Of a stretch of 64,000 nt of DNA, positions 51,897 to 61,374 are shown one piece after another. Source of the stretch: Bog-756 sp963737625 (GTDB taxonomy: Bacteria; Actinomycetota; Acidimicrobiia; Acidimicrobiales; RAAP-2); NCBI GenBank assembly GCA_963737625.1, contig CAVTTK010000002.1:1798001-1862000 (forward strand), written 5' to 3'. Numbering within the stretch: position 1 is the stretch's first letter; each line of letters opens with the position of its first letter. The position numbers and the translations under genes are program-made. Below the pieces are notes generated by a model. That model was not told the origin of the DNA. It saw only the letters and a program-made list of their open reading frames with translations, and did not search any database.

Positions 51897-52061
51897 CGCT
51901 CCTCCCTCGGTGGCGGATCACCACTGTGAACGTAGGGCGGTTCCGGCCCGGCCAGCAGGGCCAAAGGTCCCCAATTTGACGGCTGGCCCCCGGAGGCCGG
52001 CGTCGCCGGCCGGTTCCGGTCGTAGGGTGCACAAGGGGCGTGGAGGAGAGGAACGTCGACG

Positions 52062-53477
52062 ATGGACCGACTCAGCGCCCTGGATGCCGAGTTCCTCCAC
52101 CTCGAGGACGGGTCCGTGCACATGCACATCGCCGTGGCCTGCATCTTCGGTGATCCCCCTCCCGCCGAGGGAGAGGTGGAGGCACTGGTCAGTTCGAAAC
52201 TGTCCCTGCTCCCCCGGTACCGGCAGCGGGTCCGCACGGTGCCCTTCGAGTTGGGCCGACCGGTGTGGGTCGACGACCCCCACTTCGACCTGGGCTACCA
52301 CATTCGGCACACGGCACTGCCCGCCCCCGGCTCCGATGCCGCCTTCTGTCGCCTGATGGGACGGCTCATGTCCCAACCGTTGGACCGGTCCCGGCCGCTG
52401 TGGGAGGTCTGGTTGGTCGCAGGTCTGGCCGGTGGGGCCTGGGCCCTGGTGTTCAAGGTCCACCACTGCATGGTCGACGGGATCGCCGGCGTGGGGCTCC
52501 TCACCGTGCTGATGGACCTCGACGCCGACACCGTCGTGGGGAAACCGGAGCCCTGGTCGCCGGCGGCCGAACCCCCTGGCGCGCTGAAGGTCCTCGACGC
52601 GTGGGGGGGGCTGGCTTCGGACCTCTGTGCGGTGGCCGGTGACATCCCCGCTGTCCTGGCCCATCCCCTGTCGGCCGGCCGTTCCGGACTGGCCACCGTC
52701 GCTGGCGCCCTCCGATTCGTCGAGCACCTGGCCCCCACCAGATCACTCTCCATCGAGGGTCCCGTGGGACCCCACCGGGCGTGGTCCCACGGCTCGGCCA
52801 GCCTGGCCCAGGTGAAGACCGTCCGGGCCGCCTTCGGGGGCACGGTGAACGATGTCGTGTTGGCCGCCGTCGCCGGCGGCTACCGAGCCCTCTTGGAGAA
52901 ACGGGGCGACGACGCCGATCGGGCCGTGGTTCGTTCCCTGGTGCCCGTGTCGACCCGTGGCGAGAGCGGTCGGGGTGTGCCGGACAATCGGGTCTCCGCC
53001 ATGCTCTGCGAGCTTCCGGTCCACCTGGCCGATCCCGTCGACCGACTCGAGGCCGTCACCGCCCAGATGGCGCGGCTGAAGGGCTCCCACACCGTGGAGG
53101 CGGGCCAGACGGTCACGTCGGTGGGAGATCTCGCCCCTCCGCTACTGATGGGGGCGGTCAGCCGCTTGACCATCCGGACCATGCGCCGTTACGGGCAGCG
53201 CTCGCTCAACACCGTCACCACGAACGTGCCCGGGCCGCAGTTCCCCCTGTACTGCCTCGGCCGCCGGATGGTCGAGTACCGCCCCTTCGTCCCCATCAGT
53301 CACGGGCTGCGGGTCGGGACCGCGGTCCTCTCCTATGACGGGTCCCTGGTCTTCGGGGTCACCGGGGACTACAACTCGGTGCCCGAGGTCGACGTGGTGA
53401 CCACCAGGACCGTCGCCAGCATCGGGGATCTCCACCAGCGGGCCCTGGTGCGGCTCGGCGATCAGCGTCCCGGCTGA
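52062..53477 (+). CDS. Wax ester synthase/diacylglycerol acyltransferase (WS/DGAT), second
   Basis: 471 residues. MDRLSALDAEFLHLEDGSVHMHI is a typical WS/DGAT opening, HHCMVDG (about 132-138) the active site, and TTNVPGPQFPLYCLGRRM the conserved C-terminal block. GGAGAGGA upstream of ATG 52062. It is a paralogue of the divergent gene and differs in the active-site flanks, so substrate preference may differ. Confidence 0.94.
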   Translation: MDRLSALDAEFLHLEDGSVHMHIAVACIFGDPPPAEGEVEALVSSKLSLLPRYRQRVRTVPFELGRPVWVDDPHFDLGYHIRHTALPAPGSDAAFCRLMGRLMSQPLDRSRPLWEVWLVAGLAGGAWALVFKVHHCMVDGIAGVGLLTVLMDLDADTVVGKPEPWSPAAEPPGALKVLDAWGGLASDLCAVAGDIPAVLAHPLSAGRSGLATVAGALRFVEHLAPTRSLSIEGPVGPHRAWSHGSASLAQVKTVRAAFGGTVNDVVLAAVAGGYRALLEKRGDDADRAVVRSLVPVSTRGESGRGVPDNRVSAMLCELPVHLADPVDRLEAVTAQMARLKGSHTVEAGQTVTSVGDLAPPLLMGAVSRLTIRTMRRYGQRSLNTVTTNVPGPQFPLYCLGRRMVEYRPFVPISHGLRVGTAVLSYDGSLVFGVTGDYNSVPEVDVVTTRTVASIGDLHQRALVRLGDQRPG

Positions 53478-53495
53478 CCGTGGGCCGGTCCGGGG

Positions 53496-54983
53496 TCAGG
53501 AGACCATCGGTGCGGAGGCCTCCGTGTCGGCCTTCATCTCGGGGCCCGGCCCAGGGTCCGCCCGAGGCTCATCACGAGGATCCGGGTCCGGCCGCCCGAT
53601 CACCACGGAGGGCTGGGCCGGATGGGCAGCCAGGCGGCGCAGCGGGTAGTAGATGGCCCCGGCCACCACGAACCCCACGACGAAGGAGAGGTCAGCCCCG
53701 TCCAGCTGGTTGGACACCGCTCCGTGGATCAACCCGGTGTCCATGAACGGAACCATGGCGCCGAACCCCACGACCAGGGAGACCAGGGCCGGCCAGCCCG
53801 AGCGCAGGTTCCGCCACTCCAGCATGTGGACCAGGGTCTCCCGGTTGACCCCGTCCCGGCGGTCCCGCCAGTCGATCAGCACCACAGCCAGGAACGGGGC
53901 GATCCAGTAGGCGGTGAACAGCAGCACGTTCTGGAACTTGGCCGCCACATCGCCGGTGTTGAGCCACAGGATGAGGAAGAAGGCCACCGCCGTCCCGATC
54001 AGCGCCGAGAGGTGCCGCTTGACCTTCACCCCTCCGGCCTGGGCGGCGAGGGAGCCTGAGTAGTCGTTGAGGGCGTTGGACGTCACGGCCCCGAACATGA
54101 TGGCCACCAGGGCTAGCCCGCCCAGCAGGCCGCCGCCCATCAGCTGTTGCACGCCGGCCGCCGTCTGGCTGGACAGGGTCTTGGCCCCCAGCAGGCCGAT
54201 GGAGTACACCCAGAGGAACGACCCGGCCAGTCCGGCAAACGTGTACCAGAACAGCGGCTTGCGGGGGGTGTCGGTCGCCATGTAGCGGCTGTAGTCGGCG
54301 GCGTAGGTGGCCCAGCTGAACCCCCCGGAAAAGGCGATGACCACCATAAGGAAGAACATGGCCACGGCGACACCACCGTGCACCGTGTTGTGCACGGGGA
54401 AATGGCCGTGGGCCATGATCTTGTAGGTCAGCAGCACGAACAGGACGGTCAGGAGCACGGCTCCCCAACTCTCCACACGGTGGATGAACTCGTAGCCGAG
54501 GAAGCCCACCAGTCCCTCCAGGGCCAGCACCACCAGCACTCCGACGGCGAAGGGCACATGGAGGAGGATCTGGGCGGCCTGGCCCCCGAACAGACCCACC
54601 AGGGCGTCCCAGGCCACCGACGACACCCACTGCACCAGGGCCACCACCGAGATGGACTTGCCGAAGGGCAAGCGAGCCAGGGGCAGTTGAGCCATGCCCG
54701 TCTTCGGACCCCACAGGGCCAGGCCGGCCACGGGGGCGGCCCCGAGGAGCACGCCGATCACGATGGCGGCGATGCCGGTGGCGAGACCGAGACCGAGGGC
54801 GGCGGCCAGGGTGCCGGTGAACACCCCGGACAGCTCCATGTTGGGGGCGAACCAGACGGTGAAGTTCCGCCAGTTGGCCCCGTAGCGGCCGTCCTCGGGG
54901 ATGGGGACGATGCCGGCCGTCTCGAGGGTCAGGTCTCCCTGGCGGGTGGGCCGGGCCCCGTCGAACACGCTGATGGTGGTCAC
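53496..54983 (-). CDS. NCS1-family permease (cytosine/purine-type)
   Basis: 495 residues and about 12 hydrophobic segments. GRYGANWRNFTVWFAPNMELSG contains the NCS1 W-pattern in TM1, GLALWGPKTGMAQL and VSSVAWDALVGLFGGQAAQIL follow. The long proline/aspartate-rich tail is cytoplasmic. Start GTG 54983 follows an AGGAAGG about 13 nt away. The reading frame continues upstream through a low-complexity tandem repeat and is not coding. Substrate may be cytosine, purines, allantoin or a vitamin. Confidence 0.88.
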   Translation of the reverse strand: MTTISVFDGARPTRQGDLTLETAGIVPIPEDGRYGANWRNFTVWFAPNMELSGVFTGTLAAALGLGLATGIAAIVIGVLLGAAPVAGLALWGPKTGMAQLPLARLPFGKSISVVALVQWVSSVAWDALVGLFGGQAAQILLHVPFAVGVLVVLALEGLVGFLGYEFIHRVESWGAVLLTVLFVLLTYKIMAHGHFPVHNTVHGGVAVAMFFLMVVIAFSGGFSWATYAADYSRYMATDTPRKPLFWYTFAGLAGSFLWVYSIGLLGAKTLSSQTAAGVQQLMGGGLLGGLALVAIMFGAVTSNALNDYSGSLAAQAGGVKVKRHLSALIGTAVAFFLILWLNTGDVAAKFQNVLLFTAYWIAPFLAVVLIDWRDRRDGVNRETLVHMLEWRNLRSGWPALVSLVVGFGAMVPFMDTGLIHGAVSNQLDGADLSFVVGFVVAGAIYYPLRRLAAHPAQPSVVIGRPDPDPRDEPRADPGPGPEMKADTEASAPMVS

Positions 54984-55011
54984 CGGTCTGGTCGTCCTTC
55001 CTGGCGCACTG

Positions 55012-55110
55012 TCGGGGGTCGGGGGTCGGGGTGGTGGGGGTCGGGGTGGTGGGGGTCGGGGTGGTGGGGGTCGGGGTGGTGGGGGTCGGGGGTCGGGGTG
55101 GTGGGGATCG
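55012..55110. repeat. G-rich 15-bp tandem repeat, possible G-quadruplex
   Basis: About five copies of the 15-bp unit GTCGGGGTGGTGGGG, with minor changes, between divergent promoters. Runs of three or more G at regular spacing give G-quadruplex potential on the plus strand. It lies 30-130 bp before the NCS1 start. Confidence 0.75.
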
Positions 55111-55311
55111 TGAGGGAGGTGGGGTCCCCGGGGGATCGGTGGGGACACTCTGATTCTGCACCGGATCGCCGGGGTGGTGGCCAGTCGGGACGATAGGCGG
55201 GTTGGGGTCGGACGGCCACCGGCCGGATCCGGGTTGGCGGGGGGCTCCGGATGCGATCGCCAATGCTGCTCACCACTAGGGTCGGGACATCTCGTGCCAG
55301 GGGAGGAACCC

Positions 55312-56346
55312 ATGAAGGACATGAAGCTCGGACTGCAGCTCGGCTACTGGGGAGCCGGACCGCCGGCCAACGCCCCCGAGCAGGTGGCGTCGGCCGAGAG
55401 CCTTGGATTCGACTCCGTGTGGACAGCCGAGGCCTATGGATCCGACGCCCTCACCCCCTTGGCCTGGCTGGGATCGCAGACCACGAAGCTGCGCCTGGGC
55501 ACCGCCCTGTGCCAGCTGTCGGCGCGTACCCCGACGGCCATGGGTATGGCCGCCATCACCCTCGACCATCTGTCGGAGGGCCGCTTCGTGCTGGGGCTCG
55601 GCGTATCCGGCCCCCAGGTGGTGGAGGGCTGGTACGGACAGTCCTTCCCCAAGCCCCTGGCCCGCACCCGCCAGTACGTGGACATCGTGCGCCAGGTGGT
55701 GGCGAGGGAGGGCGTGGTCACCAGTGACGGCCCCTACTACCCGCTCCCCTACCCGGGCGGCACCGGGCTGGGCAAGGCGCTCAAGCCCATCGTGCATCCT
55801 CGGCGACCGCAGATCCCCATCATCTTGGGGGCGGAGGGACCGAAGAACGTGGCCCTGGCCGCCGAGATCGCCGACGGCTGGTTCCCCATCTTCTTCTCCC
55901 CCAACGCCGTGAAGGCCTTCGAGCCGGCGCTGGCCGAGGGGTTCGCCCGTCCTGGGGCCCGACACACAGCCGACGACTTCGAGGTCATCGCCTTCGCCCC
56001 CACCATCATCGACGACGACATCGAGCGGGCCGCCGACCTGATGCGGCCGTCGGTGGCCCTCTACATCGGAGGCATGGGGGCCAAGTCCATGAACTTCCAC
56101 TTCGACGTGTACGCCCGTATGGGGTACGAGGCCGAGGCCACCAAGATCCAGGAGCTGTACCTGGCCGGCCAGCGTGACGAAGCCATCGCCGCGGTGCCCA
56201 CGAAGCTCATCGAGGACACCGCGCTGATCGGTCCCAAGGAGAAGATCCGCGACGACCTCGAGGGGTGGAAGGAGTCCATCGCCACCACGCTGCTGGTCTC
56301 CGGTGGGCCCGACACCCTGCAGCTGCTGGCGGAGCTGGTGCTGTAA
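55312..56346 (+). CDS. F420-dependent LLM oxidoreductase, Rv3520c-like
   Basis: 344 residues. MKDMKLGLQLGYWGAGPP, VWTAEAYGSDALTPLAWLG, LGTALCQLSARTPTAMGMAA, LGLGVSGPQVVEGWYGQSF, and IIILGAEGPKNVALAAE match the mycobacterial Rv3520c protein, whose gene belongs to the KstR cholesterol regulon. GGGAGGA upstream of ATG 55312 is a good RBS. No KstR-like site is visible immediately upstream. Confidence 0.9.
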   Translation: MKDMKLGLQLGYWGAGPPANAPEQVASAESLGFDSVWTAEAYGSDALTPLAWLGSQTTKLRLGTALCQLSARTPTAMGMAAITLDHLSEGRFVLGLGVSGPQVVEGWYGQSFPKPLARTRQYVDIVRQVVAREGVVTSDGPYYPLPYPGGTGLGKALKPIVHPRRPQIPIILGAEGPKNVALAAEIADGWFPIFFSPNAVKAFEPALAEGFARPGARHTADDFEVIAFAPTIIDDDIERAADLMRPSVALYIGGMGAKSMNFHFDVYARMGYEAEATKIQELYLAGQRDEAIAAVPTKLIEDTALIGPKEKIRDDLEGWKESIATTLLVSGGPDTLQLLAELVL

Positions 56347-56509
56347 GGCGAAGGCGCCGTTGACCGGTGGTCCGGGCGTCCCTCCCAGCGCAGCCCACGC
56401 AAGCGACGGCTCCCGACTCAAGAACTGCGGGGGACGTGCCGATGGAAGACAGCCGGGTCATCGCCAGTCGCCGATGCCTCAGCGTTCGTTGACCTGAGGA
56501 GGTACCCGG

Positions 56510-57152
56510 ATGAGGCGTGATCGTCCGAAGCGATGGCCAGTGCTGGTGGGAGTGTCGGCCCTACTCATGGTCGGACTGCTGGTGCTGGGCGAGGCCGAGC
56601 GCGGCAGCCCTGTCCGGCACGGTGGCCAATGAGCCCAAATACGGCTTCTCCTTCACCCTTCCGGCCCAGTGGAAGCAGGTGCCCCTCAACGGAAGTGACG
56701 TCACGGCACTGCTCCAGGCTGCGGCCCACGACGACCCGACGCTGGCCAATGCCCTGGACAGCGAAGTCAGTGCGGCGGCCTCGAAAGGCATCAAGGTGTT
56801 CGCCGTGGGCCCGGTCACTGCGTCGACCGCGGCGAACATGAACATCGTCATCGCATCGTCGGCCGGCGCACCGACCGGGAGTGCCTTCGCACCAGAGGCC
56901 GTGGCCGAAGCCAAGATCGGTCTGGCGGAGATCGGGGTGATCCACGCCAAGACGTCGGTTGTCCACAATGCCCTCGGCACCGTCGCCCAAGCGACATACG
57001 AACTGGATCTGAAGAACGCACCGGCTCAATTCGGTGTCCAGTTCTACGCGCTCCACAAGTCGCACATCGAGATCATCTCGGTGACGACTTCCAGCCCATC
57101 CGAATCTCAGGCCGACGCCCGGGTCATCGCGAACAGTTGGCGGTGGCACTAG
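56510..57152 (+). pseudogene. Small secreted protein gene, probably frameshifted after the signal peptide
   Basis: From ATG 56510 (AGGAGGT upstream) the frame encodes a typical signal peptide (MRRDRPKRWPVLVGVSALLM, continuing VGLLVLG) and then stops at 56631. A second frame carries the mature part ANEPKYGFSFTLPAQWKQVP and runs to 57152. Removing one base between about 56583 and 56612 joins them. The mature domain resembles PsbP/Mog1-like secreted proteins with a serine-rich end. Unknown function. If the extra base is a sequencing artefact this is an intact CDS. Confidence 0.6.
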
Positions 57153-57323
57153 CCCGGAGCACCTGGATCGGGCAGCGACTCCGATGGGTGCCAGGAAGCT
57201 TCCACGCACCCATCGCCGAACCCGGCAGGTCGGCACCGCCATGACCGTGGCCGCAGCCCTGTACGTGAAGGTCATGGGTCTCACTTCTCCAAAAATTCCG
57301 GCGGAGTCGGCAGAGGCTCAGGC

Positions 57324-60300
57324 TCAGTTTCGCTCAGGGTCAAACCTCCGACGCCGACTCAGCTGGCGGTAGAGATCCATGGTGCTGGGATGGACGGCGT
57401 CGAGCGGCTCGATGTCCTCGGCCACCAACTTGAGCAGCTCGGCCATGACCGCATCCACCCCCGCCGGATTGCCCCCGGCATCGGCGGCCCGCATCAGCAT
57501 GCGGTAGAGACGTTCGTCGTACGGGCTGACCACGAGTCCACGGCGACCGGCCCACTCCGCACCGGAGGCATTCCCCTGTCTGAGGTACGTCCCGGCCAGA
57601 CGCCCGCTGAGATCGACAACGGTTGCCTCGATGGCCGGGGCGATCCCTTCGAGAATCGGCCAGTCCGAGGAGCGCAAGCCCTCGAACGGCCGGCCCCGCA
57701 CCAGCTCCAGCGCCTGCCGCCACTCCTCGGGCCGGCCGGATTCGGCGAGCACGACGAACCGGTCCCAGTCCGTCCCCACCGTGCGAGCCAACGCCAGCCT
57801 CCCGTGCGACCGCGGCAGGTGGTCGCCACCGTCGGCGTTCTGGCCCAGGGATCGCCTGGCCACCGAGGCGGTCGAGTGGAGGCTGGATGGTGCCATCAGT
57901 CGATCGGGCCATAGGGCGGTGGCCCACGCCTCATTGGAGGCGCCGTTGGGATGCATGGCCAGATACACCACCAGTTCCTCGGCCCACGCCCTGGCAAACG
58001 GGCGTGCCGCTCCACGGATCTCGACCGGGCCGAGCACGGCCACCACGATCTCGGTGCCCGACGGGCCGCGGGTCTCGGCCGTATCGATAGTACCGGCGCC
58101 CTCCTCGGCGAGGCTTCTCGCTTGCTCCATCTCCGCGGCCCCGGCGAAGGTCCGGCCCGCTGGAACGGCCGACCCCCTTGGCCCGTTGTGATCCTCGGTG
58201 ACCGCCGGTCGTGCCGAGACCTGCAGTGGCCTCGGTGCAGACTGGACCGACATCACCTCGTCAACCGCCGTCGGGAGGCGGATGGGCAAATTCACATACG
58301 GCTCCTCCGACGACAGAACGGACTCCCGGTTGGCCGCCGTGTCCAGGATCGAGGTGACCTGATCCCATTCCCGGCGTTCAATACGCTGCGGAAAGGCCAC
58401 GGTTCCCAGCAACTCCAGGGAGGCCGCCCAGGTGTCGCCGGTCAGGCGCACGGAGTACTGGGCCTCCACCCGTTCCCCGATGGCCACCACGGCCGTGCCG
58501 AGGAGGGGATCGGACGCCACGTCTAGGAACTCTGATACATCGGCCTCTGCCACCGCGGGCCCGCACAGCACCACCAGCGGGTCCCATCGCCGCGAAGGAT
58601 CGACGCACCGGGCGTGTGCGAACGTCGCGTGCCCGCTGGATCGGAGCAGTTCCGTGCTGTCGACCCTCCTCCGGTAGAGGGCTCGGAGGAGGTCGGTGCT
58701 CTCCAGGTAGGACGTGACCCCCTCGAATCGGTCCAATTCGGACCCGAAACCGACCACGGCGACGGAGAATTGCCCGGCCCAGAAGGACGTGGCCAACTCG
58801 AGGGCCAACGCCCGCATCACAGCATCGGTTTCGTCGGGATTCCCACTCACCACCAGCGAGCCCAGCGACTCCAGATTCACCATGACCGGACCTACGTCAC
58901 CTTGCCCGACCGTCACCAAGAGGGGCGCCACCGCCCGACGGCCCCCGATCGGTGACCCGGCCCCGGAGGGCGGGTCGGACCGATCCACCACCACACGTTC
59001 GGTGTCCCCGGTCCGCACCAGCTCGATGACTTCCGGATGGATACGGACCCCCAGGACCGACGGAATGCTCTCCCGCGGTTCCGAGACCGGAGGATTGTCA
59101 GCGGCCCAGCGGATGGCCCCGTCTACTTCCTGAGCAATGCCCCACCCATCGCCCCCCCGCAGTCGCTGCTCGAACCGGCTCCGATCCCCGACGGGCAGCC
59201 GGATGTAGCTGCCCTCGGGGCGATGGCGCTGTTGAACCCGTCGAAGGCGGTCGAGAAGCCGCACGACTCCGGCGCCCACCACTCCCCCGCCCAATGGGAC
59301 GACGGGCAGCATCGGAGCCATCGGAGTAGGCGGTGGACCCGATGCGGTTGTAGGCCGCTCCGGGGGAATGGAGGGCTCAGGCCGAGTCCGGTCACGGCCC
59401 ACGGTGCCATCGGTCGATGGTGACTCACTCGGGGAAGCCCCGGGGCGGAGGAAGGGAGCCGCAGGATGAACGGGAGCCAGCGGGCAGCGGCCAGGGGCGC
59501 CGCCCACGGAGGGATCGGACCGGAGGGCCACCTGCGCCCGCGCCGCGGGGAGTTCGACCAAGGCGCCGATGGTCGGGGGTCCGCTCATGGGAACGGCGGC
59601 CGGCGGCAGGAGAAGCCGCCACCCCGGTACCACCCAGTGGCCCTGATCGAGAGACCGGCCATCAGCCTGGGTGATCCCGTAGTTGTGCTCGGCTAGTTCG
59701 CGCCAGCGCAGGGCGGTGCCCAGTTCGTCTTGGGCGATTGACCACAGCGTCTCCCGCGGACGGACGAGATGGGTCTTCGGAACGACCAGCCGATTCCCGG
59801 CTGCCGGCCCTGCTGGCGAGGGATCTGACCCGCCCGGGGTGGGTGCCACCTCCGATCGGTGACCGTCCGACCCGGTGACGAGGCCGGCAACCGGTGACGG
59901 CGTAGGTGCCGGCCCAACGTTCGAGGAGTCGCCACGGCCGATTCCCCGGGGCGCTCCGGACATACCGTTGGCGCGCAACAGATCGGCCATCGGTACCGTG
60001 TCAGCCCCAGCCCACTGGCCGCCGGATGTGGCCGACGTTCCGGGGAGTGTCGACGGTCCGATGGGCCATGTCGATTCCGTCGACCATGCAGGCAATGCTG
60101 ACGCGCCCGCCACCGATCGGTGCTTGGGCAAGGGGACCGGCTTCCCGACCGATGACATGGCCAACGCCGTCCCAACCAGGCAGGCGGCCACAGACTGCAG
60201 GGTCCGGCTCGCTGGCAGGCTGACCGGGGCCCGGCCGGTGGCCCATGACCGCACCTCCACGAAGACACAGGCCGTCATCCACGCCCACGCCAGCCAGGCC

Positions 60301-60533
60301 AGCAGCAGGGCTCCAGAGGCGATCCAGGCGGCGACTAGCCGAGGGTCCTGGGCATTGGCCGAGGAGAGGGATCGGGACACCTGCGACACGCCCACATGGG
60401 CGAACGGCACGCCCCCCGCGGTGGCCAGAGCGGCGGGAACGGCCACAACCACCACGAGGAGCGCAGCCAGTGACGACACCAGCTTGACAACCCGCCAACG
60501 GTCGGTCGAGGTCGGAACGATGGCCCCGGTCAC
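57324..60533 (-). CDS. LysM-BTAD membrane protein ending the Tad operon
   Basis: 1069 residues. Two N-terminal membrane helices (about 18-42 and 70-92), a Pro/Ser-rich linker, a LysM peptidoglycan-binding domain (about 250-315; VRPRETLWSIAQDELGTALRWRELAEHN), a P-loop-free central region with ABC-ATPase-like or secretion-linked features (about 430-760), and a C-terminal BTAD (about 880-1060; ARAWAEELVVYLAMHPNGAS then RGLVVSPYDERLYRMLMRAAD). BTAD domains are normally found in SARP-type regulators. GTG 60533 overlaps the TadE-like stop (GTGA), tying it to the pilus operon. It may couple cell-wall state to Tad activity. Confidence 0.8.
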   Translation of the reverse strand: MTGAIVPTSTDRWRVVKLVSSLAALLVVVVAVPAALATAGGVPFAHVGVSQVSRSLSSANAQDPRLVAAWIASGALLLAWLAWAWMTACVFVEVRSWATGRAPVSLPASRTLQSVAACLVGTALAMSSVGKPVPLPKHRSVAGASALPAWSTESTWPIGPSTLPGTSATSGGQWAGADTVPMADLLRANGMSGAPRGIGRGDSSNVGPAPTPSPVAGLVTGSDGHRSEVAPTPGGSDPSPAGPAAGNRLVVPKTHLVRPRETLWSIAQDELGTALRWRELAEHNYGITQADGRSLDQGHWVVPGWRLLLPPAAVPMSGPPTIGALVELPAARAQVALRSDPSVGGAPGRCPLAPVHPAAPFLRPGASPSESPSTDGTVGRDRTRPEPSIPPERPTTASGPPPTPMAPMLPVVPLGGGVVGAGVVRLLDRLRRVQQRHRPEGSYIRLPVGDRSRFEQRLRGGDGWGIAQEVDGAIRWAADNPPVSEPRESIPSVLGVRIHPEVIELVRTGDTERVVVDRSDPPSGAGSPIGGRRAVAPLLVTVGQGDVGPVMVNLESLGSLVVSGNPDETDAVMRALALELATSFWAGQFSVAVVGFGSELDRFEGVTSYLESTDLLRALYRRRVDSTELLRSSGHATFAHARCVDPSRRWDPLVVLCGPAVAEADVSEFLDVASDPLLGTAVVAIGERVEAQYSVRLTGDTWAASLELLGTVAFPQRIERREWDQVTSILDTAANRESVLSSEEPYVNLPIRLPTAVDEVMSVQSAPRPLQVSARPAVTEDHNGPRGSAVPAGRTFAGAAEMEQARSLAEEGAGTIDTAETRGPSGTEIVVAVLGPVEIRGAARPFARAWAEELVVYLAMHPNGASNEAWATALWPDRLMAPSSLHSTASVARRSLGQNADGGDHLPRSHGRLALARTVGTDWDRFVVLAESGRPEEWRQALELVRGRPFEGLRSSDWPILEGIAPAIEATVVDLSGRLAGTYLRQGNASGAEWAGRRGLVVSPYDERLYRMLMRAADAGGNPAGVDAVMAELLKLVAEDIEPLDAVHPSTMDLYRQLSRRRRFDPERN

Positions 60534-60949
60534 GGCGAGCCTGCCGTCACGCCCTGGATGTCTGTGGCCGAGGCCACCGCAGAGACGGGCAGCGAGTGGA
60601 TGCCAACGATGCCAAGAACCTGGGTGGCCACCCGAAAGTGAATCCGCACGGTGACCACAGCACCCGACGCCGTGGCGGTCCCCGGATGTCCGGCTTCGGA
60701 GGCGAACGCCTCGGCCGCCGCAACGGCTGCGCCCGGATCGAGCTGGAGGGAACCGGTGCGCAGGGCTTCCACCGACAGTGCCCCGGCACCGGCCCGAGCC
60801 GCCTGCTCCGCCTCGTCGGCGGCCGCCTGTCGAGCCGACAGTGCCGTGCCGCCGTCGACCACCAGGCCGAGGAGGACCATGAGTGCCACCAGTAGCAACG
60901 CCACGAAGGCGCTCATGGAGCCTGCCTGGTCACGCTGGTCGATCATCAT
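60530..60949 (-). CDS. TadE-like pilus assembly protein (Rv3654c type)
   Basis: 139 residues. One N-terminal membrane segment (MSAFVALLLVALMVLLGLVVDGG) followed by an Ala-rich SARQAAADEAEQAARAGAGAL region, the classic TadE/TadG-like layout (secretion/helicase neighbourhood). ATG 60949 overlaps the upstream gene's stop. The last TadE-like protein of the cluster, coupled to the LysM-BTAD gene. Confidence 0.8.
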   Translation of the reverse strand: MMIDQRDQAGSMSAFVALLLVALMVLLGLVVDGGTALSARQAAADEAEQAARAGAGALSVEALRTGSLQLDPGAAVAAAEAFASEAGHPGTATASGAVVTVRIHFRVATQVLGIVGIHSLPVSAVASATDIQGVTAGSP

Positions 60950-61374
60950 GCCCGGCCCACCGACCGGTAGGGATCGATGGGTGCGGTCGACGTGGCCCGA
61001 ACCGTGGTCGAACCGGGCACCCCGGGCCAGGCCAGGTCGGCCAGAGGGACCCGGCAGGCCACCGTGACCGTCACGTAACCTCCGGGATAGAAGTGGCTGA
61101 CGTCGGTGGTCACGGTTCGTCCAGCGCACGTCCCGGTTCGGTTCGAGCTACCGATGGTGGCATCCCTGTCGGCGGCCACCTGGGCGCCCCACCCGTTTCG
61201 CTGGACCGACGCCACCTCGGCTCCGGCCCGGGCCGCCTCCACGACCTGTTGACGCGCCTCGGCCACTCGCCCGAACGCCACCACCACCAACACCATCAAC
61301 AACAGCACCGGGGTCAGCACCACCAACTCGACGGTGAGGCTCCCCTGCTCGTCGGGACCGGCGGGGCAACTCAT
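60946..61374 (-). CDS. TadE/G-like pseudopilin (second of the trio)
   Basis: 142 residues. GSLTVELVVLTPVLLLMVLVVVAFGRVAEARQQVVEAARAGAEV is the TadE signature with the key Glu and hydrophobic helix. A Cys pair (TGTCAGRTV and VTVACRVPL) may form a disulphide. ATG 61374 overlaps the next gene's stop, as in the Rv3655c-like order. Confidence 0.88.
   Translation of the reverse strand: MSCPAGPDEQGSLTVELVVLTPVLLLMVLVVVAFGRVAEARQQVVEAARAGAEVASVQRNGWGAQVAADRDATIGSSNRTGTCAGRTVTTDVSHFYPGGYVTVTVACRVPLADLAWPGVPGSTTVRATSTAPIDPYRSVGRA

Noticed and set aside
55012..55110. CRISPR-like array
   Set aside because: The units are contiguous G-rich repeats with no unique spacers.
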